Source: Symmachiella dynata
GTDB lineage: Bacteria > Planctomycetota > Planctomycetia > Planctomycetales > Planctomycetaceae
Assembly (NCBI RefSeq): GCF_007747995.1
Contig: NZ_CP036276.1
Location: forward strand, 2,471,001-2,535,000
Length of the DNA stretch: 64,000 bases
Direction of reading: 5' to 3'
Position numbers and translations under genes: made by a program. The notes beneath the pieces are model-generated. The model saw only the letters and a program-made list of their open reading frames with translations. It searched no databases and was not told the origin of the DNA. Positions 56,735 to 64,000 of the stretch are shown here, piece by piece; positions within the stretch are counted from its first letter, which is position 1; each line of letters starts with the position of its first letter.

Positions 56735-59700
56735 ATGTTACTCACCCACGCAGCGGAACGCGCTCTCTTGCATAAGACGACAGCAGCTCTTGGAGTTGTA
56801 GTCTGTCTGTGGTTATGCGCATTGAGTAGTGGTTGTCATCACGATGTTGCCGTGCCTGAATTGACGTGTGATATGCGCGGTGTTTCGGGAGATGCCTTGG
56901 TCGTGCCGGCCAATGCTCAATGGGTTGATAGCGGAATGGACGTGCAGTCGGGGGAATCGGTGACGTTGGTGGCGCACGGACGAATTCGTCATCTCATCCC
57001 CCAAACCGAGCAGGAAATCGAAAAATCCGAAGCGGGACCGGCAGGGACCTTTTTCTACGACGATTCTCAGGGGCATCAAGAATTCCCCTTGCCGGCAGCG
57101 GGCAGCGGACCGGCGCCTTGTTATTGCCTGATCGGCCGCATCGGCGAGGGACGTCCGTTTTTTGTCGGCGACGGAATGAGCATTGCGGCTGAGTCGACCG
57201 GTCGCTTGTATTTGGGCGTCAACGACTTCGATGTCAGCGACAATACCGGTGAGTTCTATGTCGAGGTCTCCAAACCCGACACCGTGCAACCCGTGTCGTT
57301 CCGGCAGGATGTTCGCCGCGACGCACCGGAAGGGCTTCCGGCGGCGGGGTGTTCTGTGGTCGTGTTTTACGTCGACGGACTGCGGCCCGACGTGTTGGAG
57401 GAAATGTCGGCCATGCACCATGTGCCGCATCTGACGGAGCATTTCATCGACGGCGGAACGCATATGCGGAACACCTTTACCGCGTTTCCCTCCGATACAA
57501 TCACCTCCAATGGAACGATGTGGACCGGATGTTTTTCGGATCGGCACGGTATCAAGGGGCAGATTCGCTTCAGCAGGCAACGGCTGGAATCAGAGTCCGG
57601 TTTGGATCCCATGGGCCCCAGCCGGACATCACGGCTATTGCGGCCGCACGGGACGGACAAATTAATACACAATGCCCAGGCTGCGACGGTCGGCTATTTT
57701 GAGGGTAACGAAGCAGAGATTCGTTGGAAGTCCTCAAAACGGACAGGCATTCCGGCGGTTTACGATTACCTCCGCGTCGAGGGCAACGATTGGGCAACCG
57801 GTGTTCTGCCCATCATGACCGATGCGCCGCCTTCCATGTGGACGCGGAGTCTCGCGCGGCATTTGCCCTATTTTCAGGCGCATCAGGCTTGGCAATACAT
57901 CGACGATGCCAACGCGCACTTCGCTGTCCGGCATTTGCTCAATCGCGAACAACCGCTAACGGTGATTTGGCTGCCGGAAACCGACTCCGTCAGTCACAAA
58001 TATTGCCGCGGTCAATTTGGCACGACGCGTAAAACAATCGCTATGGCGGACGTATTAGTGGGAGATGTGACCGAAGAGCTGCGGGCGCAGGGACGGTTGC
58101 AGAATACGTATCTCGTGCTGGTCAGCGACCATGGGCATCTGGGAGGCCGCAAGACTCACTTGACGCGATACGATCTGGTGCATGAACTGTTTTTTCGCGA
58201 ACGAGAAGTCACGGCCGATGGCCGCTGGGTTGGCGGCGGGTTAGGACTCTCGGTGCGGCAACACCGATTAGAAAACTGGCACACAGGCGATACGAAAGAC
58301 AAGATGGTTTACGTCGACGGAAATTCTGACGGAGCCGCACGCATCTTTTTGCCCAGAGGAAACTATCAGTCAGGAGATTGGAACGGTCCCAACCGTCCGG
58401 CCGATTTACTGGCCTACCAAATCGCGCCGCACTTACCGGCGGTCGATTTACCGCAATACATCGTCAGTTCCCGAGCGGTCAACCATGCCGGAGAGGAACA
58501 AAACCCTGTCGATTTGGCGTTGATGAAACTGGATGATCGTTCGATCCTGATCACCACAGCGGACCGCGGACAGGCGATCATTGATCGGCGGCAACGCAAA
58601 AAAGGAGGCTGGGAGTATCGCTATACGGTCGTTGACAATGTCCGTCCTGGCGCAAATGGCGCAGCCGAATTCGATGTCGTAGAGAATCCCAAAACCGATC
58701 CGCTCAAACTGCTGCAGGAAGTTTGGCCGCAGTACTTTACTTATTACCACGACGAGGAAAAGTGGCTGCAACTGACGGCGCCGACCGAGTATCCTGATGG
58801 CGTGGTGACGCTGACCCGGCATATGTTGTGGCAGGATCACCTCAAAGTCCGTGAGCAAGAATACGCACCCGATCTGGTCGTGACAGCCCGGCATGGTTGG
58901 TTTTTCGGAACGCAGAACACACCCGGGACGACGCACGGCTACCCATTGGCCGATGCGGTGCGGGCCACTTGGTATCTGTCGGGACCGAATATTCGTCGCG
59001 GCGCGCGGATTCACGAACCTGCCCGTTTGGCTGACTTGACACCCACGATATTGACGATGGCTTCGGTCAATACGCGCCCGGAGTGGTTTGAAGGAACTGT
59101 CCGTCGCACCGTCTTCGCAACTGCTGCCGCGGAACCGTCCGCCGACGACACGCCGGTGCATTGGCGCGACGTGGATCTGCAGGCATGGGACAAACTGGAT
59201 TATGCGCCGGTCCCCGAATTTGACCGGCAGCCGATCACCGTCAATCGCCCCGGCAGCCCCTGGGATGTCAACAACATCGCTTACAACGCTTTGACCGTCG
59301 GAGATTGGAGCGTCTTTCGTTTGGTGGACGACGCTTTAGCTCCCGGCAAGGATAAAAAGAAGCCTGTAACCGAAACCGTGGACAGCATCGAACGTCGCGG
59401 TCGGCGATCCCGTCACAAATGGGTCGCCGAAGGGACGCACGCGTTGAATGTCTCAGAGGTCTCGCTAAGCGACTATAGCCTGACCTCGTCGGGGAATATG
59501 TACCGCGCAAACGGTGTCGTCGACTGGTTGCAAAATCGAGGGACACGGCTTGACGAAAAGATCTCCGACAAAGTCGGCCGCAACACCGTGCTCGGCGCTC
59601 CGAAAGTCAATCGCGCTGTGGACGGCGTGCAGGACGGCTACTGGGATGTCTACAAGTACGTCCAGCGGTTGATGGTCGAGGTGTTGGACGAAACCGTGCT

Positions 59701-59776
59701 CAACGGTCTTGAGAACAACGTCGACCGCGCAATCAACGCATCGCGAAAAACACCCCCGGAAATCCTCGTGCAATAA
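56735..59776 (+). CDS. Lipoprotein with LecA-like and type I phosphodiesterase domains
   Basis: 1013 residues. The signal ends in a lipobox-like LSSGC, so it is probably lipid-anchored. Residues ~55-190 resemble the galactose-binding PA-IL/LecA fold (VPANAQWVDSGMDVQSGESV and GRLYLGVNDFDVSDNTGEFY). From ~205 the alkaline phosphatase/nucleotide pyrophosphatase domain begins: FYVDGLRPDVLEEM (metal Asp), then FPSDTITSNGTMWTG with the catalytic Thr, PETDSVSHKYCRG (Asp/His ligands) and LVSDHGHLGGRKTH. The second half has further DLVVTARHGWFFGTQNTPGT and LADLTPTILTM, so the catalytic domain extends to ~790. The last ~200 residues are unassigned. Likely cleaves phosphodiesters on surface glycans or lipids. 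Intact. Confidence 0.82.
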   Translation: MLLTHAAERALLHKTTAALGVVVCLWLCALSSGCHHDVAVPELTCDMRGVSGDALVVPANAQWVDSGMDVQSGESVTLVAHGRIRHLIPQTEQEIEKSEAGPAGTFFYDDSQGHQEFPLPAAGSGPAPCYCLIGRIGEGRPFFVGDGMSIAAESTGRLYLGVNDFDVSDNTGEFYVEVSKPDTVQPVSFRQDVRRDAPEGLPAAGCSVVVFYVDGLRPDVLEEMSAMHHVPHLTEHFIDGGTHMRNTFTAFPSDTITSNGTMWTGCFSDRHGIKGQIRFSRQRLESESGLDPMGPSRTSRLLRPHGTDKLIHNAQAATVGYFEGNEAEIRWKSSKRTGIPAVYDYLRVEGNDWATGVLPIMTDAPPSMWTRSLARHLPYFQAHQAWQYIDDANAHFAVRHLLNREQPLTVIWLPETDSVSHKYCRGQFGTTRKTIAMADVLVGDVTEELRAQGRLQNTYLVLVSDHGHLGGRKTHLTRYDLVHELFFREREVTADGRWVGGGLGLSVRQHRLENWHTGDTKDKMVYVDGNSDGAARIFLPRGNYQSGDWNGPNRPADLLAYQIAPHLPAVDLPQYIVSSRAVNHAGEEQNPVDLALMKLDDRSILITTADRGQAIIDRRQRKKGGWEYRYTVVDNVRPGANGAAEFDVVENPKTDPLKLLQEVWPQYFTYYHDEEKWLQLTAPTEYPDGVVTLTRHMLWQDHLKVREQEYAPDLVVTARHGWFFGTQNTPGTTHGYPLADAVRATWYLSGPNIRRGARIHEPARLADLTPTILTMASVNTRPEWFEGTVRRTVFATAAAEPSADDTPVHWRDVDLQAWDKLDYAPVPEFDRQPITVNRPGSPWDVNNIAYNALTVGDWSVFRLVDDALAPGKDKKKPVTETVDSIERRGRRSRHKWVAEGTHALNVSEVSLSDYSLTSSGNMYRANGVVDWLQNRGTRLDEKISDKVGRNTVLGAPKVNRAVDGVQDGYWDVYKYVQRLMVEVLDETVLNGLENNVDRAINASRKTPPEILVQ

Positions 59777-59807
59777 CGCCCTGCACGGCTACGCCTCGCA
59801 TGCATTG

Positions 59808-60239
59808 GGTGCGTTGCGACGTCCCATTAGCTTATGGGCTGCGCCAAAAAAAGGCCTCACGCAAAGACGCCAAGCCGCAAAGAAGACAAAAGAGGGTAAG
59901 TTGCCTTTCGGCGTTCGTGAAGACTTGGGAATGTCGTGCAGCTATTCGGACCAGCGACCACTTAGAGTATGTGATCAATGGGGAGGGCGAAGCTCCAGCT
60001 GAGCCGCGATGGATCAAAACGCTGAACAAATCCGTCGGATCACTGCACGCCCAGGGGAAGAAAGCGGCTCAGCAGGAGCTTCGCCCTCCCGCTGCGTTGA
60101 ATTAAAAAAACCGAAGTCATATTTCTAAAGCAGACTCGTAGCTGTCGCGCAACAGATTCGCTTTGCCAAGAAATTCTTTGCGGCTTAGCGCCTCTGCGTG
60201 AGGTTTTTCTCAGCGACACAGCAAGCGTCGCAACGCACC
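59808..60239. repeat. Three-layer nested palindromic elements
   Basis: Outermost: GGTGCGTTGCGACG (59808-59821) and its exact reverse complement (60226-60239). Middle: a GCAAAG-family inverted repeat, left arm 59851-59885 and right arm 60174-60208, about 30 of 34 positions pairing. Inner: a 110-bp element 59981-60090 (GGGAGGGCGAAGCTCC... / ...GGAGCTTCGCCCTCCC) whose loop resembles the one at 62686-62799. The gap carries no gene. Confidence 0.85.
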
Positions 60240-60281
60240 GAGGTTAGCAAGCAGTGCGGGGCACTCGGGCACTCCGGATCG

Positions 60282-61262
60282 TCAAAATACGATTTCGATC
60301 CGTTGTTTTTCGTCGAGCTTTTTGGAGTGGACTTCGATGATGTCCCGGACCAGTTCAAACTTCGCAGGTGGAATTTCGATGGCGATTTGACGGGCTTTGG
60401 GAATCACCAACTGGCGTGGAAAGTGAATTCCCTTCTGCACACGGCCAATGCTGGCGCGATAACCGTCGGTGCCGGTCACGGTGCCGGTTACATCGGCGCG
60501 TAAGTCACGAATGGGGACGAGACGATTCAGCTGAATCACAATCTTATAGGATTTGAACGGTTCGGGATCTTCGGGAACGGTCCAGACCGAAAAACTGCCT
60601 TGGGTGATCACTTTGCCTTTGTTGGTCGGCATTGCAAATCCGCCGCGCTTCCAGGACTTGCCGTTGCCGCCCCCTTCATTCACCATGTCCAACGCATTCT
60701 GAGGCAGCGCGGGCAATGTGGCGGCTGTATCGCCGAAATCGCTCAGCACGGTATCCGGGACAAATCGCACATTGTCTGTGATCGATTCTGAATTCAAGGA
60801 CGACAGTTCGCTGGCATCCGCAAGGGTGTCGGTCAGTTCAAACTCCGTGTCAGCCAATGATTCCAAGGGCAGCTTTTTATCAACGCTTGTTTCCGTAAAC
60901 AACGCGTTGATCGGGCCGCGATCGCCGGGGTGGTCCTCCAGTCGTAGTCCAAACAAGAACAACATTAAGGCGATGCCCAGAAACAGCAGCACATGCACCC
61001 CAGCCGACACGACCAACGACAGCCCCTCAGGACCGGTCGCCCATTGACGCAAATCTCGTCGCCAAGTCCGAATTGTTTCCCAGATGGTCGGAGACTCAGC
61101 CACAACTGGACCCAGGGCACGCTGCCGTTTTGCGGATTCGGAGCGCAAACGCGCACGGACGGAAGTTTTTCCGTCGCCCGGCCTCTGACGTGCTGACGCT
61201 GTGCTGGTCGAAGTCGACTGCCGTTGCGTCTCTTCAGGTGAATGAGGTGTACGAGTGGCCAT
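60282..61262 (-). CDS. One-pass membrane protein, function unknown
   Basis: 326 residues from ATG 61262 (GGAG five bases upstream); ATG 61310 is an alternative. The N-terminal ~90 residues are charged and cytoplasmic, with a Ser/Thr/Arg-rich stretch. One hydrophobic span (SLVVSAGVHVLLFLGIALML) at about 95-115 follows. The outer ~190 residues contain a Leu/Ser-rich low-complexity part and a C-terminal folded part (VWTVPEDPEPFKSYKIVIQL, LRADVTGTVTGTDGYRASIG). The plan of a short anchor with a large outer domain recalls TonB-like or VWA-associated planctomycete proteins, but no TonB motif is present. Function unknown. Confidence 0.7.
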   Translation of the reverse strand: MATRTPHSPEETQRQSTSTSTASARQRPGDGKTSVRARLRSESAKRQRALGPVVAESPTIWETIRTWRRDLRQWATGPEGLSLVVSAGVHVLLFLGIALMLFLFGLRLEDHPGDRGPINALFTETSVDKKLPLESLADTEFELTDTLADASELSSLNSESITDNVRFVPDTVLSDFGDTAATLPALPQNALDMVNEGGGNGKSWKRGGFAMPTNKGKVITQGSFSVWTVPEDPEPFKSYKIVIQLNRLVPIRDLRADVTGTVTGTDGYRASIGRVQKGIHFPRQLVIPKARQIAIEIPPAKFELVRDIIEVHSKKLDEKQRIEIVF

Positions 61263-61480
61263 TGAGCTCCATGCGGAATTTTCTAGCCTGGGGCCGACCA
61301 CAAAATCCATCGTTGTACGATGGCTCGGTGTTCGCCCCTACATCGATATTATAGCTGTGAACCGGGACAGGGGTAGAGGATTTCCACGAGTTTCAGCCTG
61401 CGAAGAGGTTCCTGCAGGCAACTACGGCGGACAAAACAACTTGCGCCAGTTCGCCTAACGATGGTGCTGCGGATGTTCGC

Positions 61481-62635
61481 CTAATCGATAAACGGGAGTT
61501 CAGACCGTTTGTTCACCAAAATATCAGCGAATTTCCGTCCCGTCACCGATAATGGGTACTCATGAAAGTCAGACGGGCAGACCCAGGCGTATTCTTCGGC
61601 ATTTGGCTGCGTGGTTGTGTTGGCCAATCTGCCCGTGAAGCACAACAGTTGAATTCGGTACCGGGTGACGCTGTGACGGAACTGTTTCAGTAGATCCTCG
61701 ACGTGGGCAGCCAGCCCAAGTTGCGTTTTTAGATGGCCTTCTAGTTCGCCTCGAATTTTCCGCAGATCACGGCCATTGTGAGGGGCGGAAAATTCAGACG
61801 TTGCAAATCGTGGAAAGTCCCACAGTCCGGCCCAGCGTTCGCCGTGCGGGCGTCGACACAACAGGTATTCTTCGTTGTGCACAATAGCAACAGCGGCTTC
61901 GGTCACATCGGTGAGCTCCGGGCGCTTTTGTGGAACCGGAATTCGGTCCTGTGATCCGGATTGAAACGCGCGGCAACCCGATTTGACCGGACAAGCAAGG
62001 CATTGCGGATCCACCGGTGTACAGACCGTCGCCCCCAGATCCATCAACGCTTGATTGAACGTCCCCGGTTGTTTGCGCGGCAGAATCGATTCCGCGAACT
62101 GCCACAGCAACCGTTGTCCGCTGCTTGAGCGCGGGTCCTGTTCGTATCCCAACAATCGGCTGTACAGCCGCAAGGTGTTGGCTTCGACGATTGCCGCGGG
62201 ACGATCATACGCAAACGAGACAATCGCCCCAGCCGTGTAACGTCCAATGCCCGGCAGCGATTCCAGTGCCGCGACATCTTTGGGAAATTCTCCACCAAAA
62301 TCGGCGACGATGATGCGGGCCGCCTTATGGATATTCCGGGCACGACTGTAATACCCCAACCCCTCCCACATCCGCAGCACGTCGTTTTCCTCGCCCGCCG
62401 CTAAGGTTGACACGTCGGGGAAGCGTGCAAGGAATCGCTTGAAGAAGGGAACAACCGCCGTGACTGTCGTTTGTTGCAGCATGATTTCGCTGATCCAAAC
62501 ACGATACGGATCGCGGCTATTGCGCCAAGGCAACTCACGACCATACCGCGCATACCACCGCCGCAACTGACCACGAAACCGCTGCCGCCAATCAGCATCG
62601 AACTCTGCAAGGAGATCCGTGTCGCTTGATTTCAT
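61481..62635 (-). CDS. mutY: MutY-type A/G-specific adenine glycosylase with E in place of the catalytic D
   Basis: 384 residues from ATG 62635. The longer frame to 62713 runs into a palindromic repeat and is not used. It removes adenine mispaired with 8-oxoG. First catalytic acid: E50 in WISEIMLQQT. Helix-hairpin-helix: LPGIGRYTAGAIVSFA. [4Fe-4S] cluster: CTPVDPQCLACPVKSGC. A Nudix-like 8-oxoG-recognition domain closes the protein. The second catalytic acid, Asp in E. coli (D138, in LDGN), lies 101 residues after the first. At the same distance here is E151 (VEANT, codon GAA), so Asp is replaced by Glu and the next Gly by Ala. This could alter rate or specificity. All other landmarks are present. 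Confidence 0.92.
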   Translation of the reverse strand: MKSSDTDLLAEFDADWRQRFRGQLRRWYARYGRELPWRNSRDPYRVWISEIMLQQTTVTAVVPFFKRFLARFPDVSTLAAGEENDVLRMWEGLGYYSRARNIHKAARIIVADFGGEFPKDVAALESLPGIGRYTAGAIVSFAYDRPAAIVEANTLRLYSRLLGYEQDPRSSSGQRLLWQFAESILPRKQPGTFNQALMDLGATVCTPVDPQCLACPVKSGCRAFQSGSQDRIPVPQKRPELTDVTEAAVAIVHNEEYLLCRRPHGERWAGLWDFPRFATSEFSAPHNGRDLRKIRGELEGHLKTQLGLAAHVEDLLKQFRHSVTRYRIQLLCFTGRLANTTTQPNAEEYAWVCPSDFHEYPLSVTGRKFADILVNKRSELPFID

Positions 62636-62685
62636 CCGTGAGGTTTTAGAGTGAGAGTAGAACGAATGGTAAAACTGAGAGCGTC

Positions 62686-62799
62686 CGGGAGGGCGAGGCT
62701 CCCGCCGAGCCAAGATGAACCAAGACGCTTAACAAAACCATTGGGTCGCTGCATGCGAAGTGGAAAAAAAACGGCTCAGCAGGAGCTTCGCCTTCCCGC
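62686..62799. repeat. GGGAGGGCGA palindromic element, copy 2
   Basis: CGGGAGGGCGAGGCTCCCGC (62686-62705), continuing into CGAGCC, mirrors GGCTCAGCAGGAGCTTCGCC (62773-62792), continuing into TTCCCG. The centre (AACCAAGACGCTTAACAAAA...) is similar to the copy at 59981-60090. Translated, these arms give the GEAPAEP/GSAGASPS strings often seen in spurious planctomycete ORFs. Confidence 0.85.
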
Positions 62800-62810
62800 T
62801 GCGCTGAAAG

Positions 62811-62890
62811 ACCGTAGGCTTTAGGCCGTAGACTGTAGCAATAGCATAGGCAATCCAACCCTAAAGCCTACCGTCTACAGCCTACAGTCT
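62811..62890. repeat. CTGTAGGC-family inverted repeat, copy 3
   Basis: The left arm 62811-62838 (ACCGTAGGCTTTAGGCCGTA...) mirrors the right arm 62861-62890 (CTAAAGCCTACCGTCTACAG...). It abuts the GGGAGGGCGA element, so two families lie side by side. Confidence 0.75.
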
Positions 62891-62923
62891 CGTCCACGCC
62901 CATTTCAGAGGCGATGAACAACC

Positions 62924-63802
62924 TCAATCCTCAATCGGGCGTTGTCCCCACGGGAGCGGCATCGTGGGGGCGTGGCGTTGGTGGCGGCCGCGTTGGTCTT
63001 TGGGGCGTGGGCCGAAGTAGTTCACGAAGGCGCAGAGTTGTTTGACCGCTTCGCGATACACCCGCTCCCCTTTTTCTGCAGTGGCCAATTCCGCTTCGCC
63101 CAACACGCCGGTGTCGGAGTAACTGCTCGTCCAAGACACAAGCGTCGCCGGACCGGCGGAGAAGACGTCGACCCAGTTAAAGGGGCTCTCTTCTTCGTTG
63201 AAGGAAATGACGCCATTCTTAATCAAGTCCGTGCGGACGTTATCGCCGTCCAAATACATATACATCGATGTTTCGAGTTCACCCGCATGGGCGCAACCAC
63301 CCGGGAACTTGCTTTCCCGCCAACTGGGAATGAACTCCGGATCGACGGTGAGCAATTGCCACCAAGCCGCCAGCACACATTCCGCATCGGTCTCCAGATT
63401 GGTGCGCCGCGCCGCAAGATCCAAGTTGGGCATATTCGAACCATGCCCGTTGAGCAGAATGATTTTCTTAAAGCCGTGGTACGCCAGCGACTTCGTGACG
63501 TCGAGCACTTGGCGGATGAACGTCTCGTAGTGCGTGTTGATCGTTCCAGGAAAATCCATCACGTGCCCGGTGTAGCCATAGGGGATCGTGGGCAGGACCA
63601 GGATTTTATCCGTCATTTCTTGGCCGGCACCGTGAGCAACCCCACCGGGGCAGACCAAATCGACGTCCAACGGCAAATGCGGACCATGCTGTTCGACCGC
63701 GCCGACGGGAATGATACAGACCTTACCAAGATCGACCGCATCATTGATTTCGGGCCAGGTCAATTTTTCGTAGCGGTACTCGGTTTCAGCGCGGCTAGAC
63801 AT
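62924..63802 (-). CDS. Creatininase-family amidohydrolase
   Basis: 292 residues from ATG 63802; the frame to 63841 has a second in-frame ATG that adds nothing typical. Conserved metal-binding segments are GAVEQHGPHLPLDVD (Glu, His, Asp), LNGHGSNMPNLD (His) and CAHAGELETSMYMYLDGD (His, Glu). Such enzymes use two metals to hydrolyse cyclic amides; the family includes creatininase and the formamide-type hydrolases of riboflavin and mycofactocin pathways, so the substrate is open. About 292 residues is slightly longer than creatininase (~260). Its only neighbour is mutY, separated by repeats, so context says little. Confidence 0.85.
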   Translation of the reverse strand: MSSRAETEYRYEKLTWPEINDAVDLGKVCIIPVGAVEQHGPHLPLDVDLVCPGGVAHGAGQEMTDKILVLPTIPYGYTGHVMDFPGTINTHYETFIRQVLDVTKSLAYHGFKKIILLNGHGSNMPNLDLAARRTNLETDAECVLAAWWQLLTVDPEFIPSWRESKFPGGCAHAGELETSMYMYLDGDNVRTDLIKNGVISFNEEESPFNWVDVFSAGPATLVSWTSSYSDTGVLGEAELATAEKGERVYREAVKQLCAFVNYFGPRPKDQRGRHQRHAPTMPLPWGQRPIED

Positions 63803-64000
63803 CGGGTGGCTCGCAGTATGGGGTGATAAGAATCGTGGCAAATGAATGTCATGATTCTACACACTTTACCGCACCATACCAGCACCTTGACTGTTTCAAT
63901 AACCGATTCGTACGTCCGTAGCCCGTCACCTCCGACCTCAATCTGTGGCGTTACGACGTGGCTTCTTGATTGCGATTCAATTTGGCCAGACGCATCAACC
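63803..64000. other. End of window, no gene recognised
   Basis: The last 198 bases show no open frame of coding character, RNA gene or repeat. They would contain the creatininase gene's promoter. Confidence 0.35.

Noticed and set aside
62636-62713. N-terminal extension of MutY (MARREPRPPG...)
   Set aside because: It is translated repeat sequence; ATG 62635 gives the normal MutY start.
62646-62858. Minus-strand frame containing GEAPAEP and GSAGASPS strings
   Set aside because: These strings are translations of palindromic repeat arms, not a protein family.

Overview
The window looks like chromosomal DNA from a planctomycete (class Planctomycetia, probably a Planctomycetaceae-like lineage). 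Family-level evidence for this includes a DUF1549/DUF1553 gene next to a Tat-type DUF1501 gene, two secreted sulfatases, an extremely long UvrA, a MoxR-DUF58-transglutaminase operon and many short secreted or lipid-anchored proteins. Intergenic regions are rich in palindromic repeats of the kind common in planctomycete genomes. The genus is not assigned. No rRNA, tRNA, CRISPR array, prophage or transposase gene was seen.

Layout. 0-7 kb: ECF sigma factor with a zinc-finger anti-sigma gene, two tiny acidic lipoproteins, an enolase-superfamily enzyme (MenC-like), an Hsp70 and a divergent STN-domain secreted protein. 7.5-14 kb: central sugar metabolism (PPi-type phosphofructokinase, HAD phosphatase, 6-phosphogluconate dehydrogenase), a VOC protein, and a metallo-beta-lactamase/methyltransferase pair. 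14-21 kb: one 2291-residue gene holding two complete UvrA units plus an unrecognised C-terminal region. 21-26.4 kb: a sulfatase, then a molybdate-type ABC operon whose binding protein carries two fused ModA domains and which ends in a MoaD/ThiS-like protein. 26.7-31 kb: MoxR/DUF58/transglutaminase operon. 31-38.5 kb: SGNH hydrolase, DUF1549/DUF1553 and DUF1501 genes, a VOC protein, a low-GC orphan and a PQQ-propeller protein. 38.5-45.3 kb: zinc-ribbon protein, a BRCT-MerR-TPR fusion, GlyA, a short-chain dehydrogenase and rhamnulokinase. 45.3-50.5 kb: six tandem paralogous membrane-anchored leucine-rich-repeat genes. 50.8-64 kb: secreted YbjN-like and His-rich proteins, a second sulfatase, an ATP-grasp protein, a large lipoprotein phosphodiesterase, a one-pass membrane protein, MutY and a creatininase-family protein.

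The most unusual content is: (1) the double UvrA with its extra domain; (2) the six-gene LRR array, with repeat number varying from 4 to 12 and three nearly identical 144-bp units inside one gene; (3) the ModA-ModA fusion in a transport operon that also encodes a sulfur-carrier-like protein; (4) a MutY whose catalytic aspartate position reads glutamate; (5) the BRCT-MerR-TPR fusion; and (6) at least eight families of palindromic intergenic elements, some nested inside each other, which suggests that they insert or have inserted.

Coordinates of coding regions include the stop codon. Where a longer open frame exists I chose the start from the ribosome-binding site, the signal peptide or family length, and say so. 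Function calls rest on motif reading only; no database search was possible.
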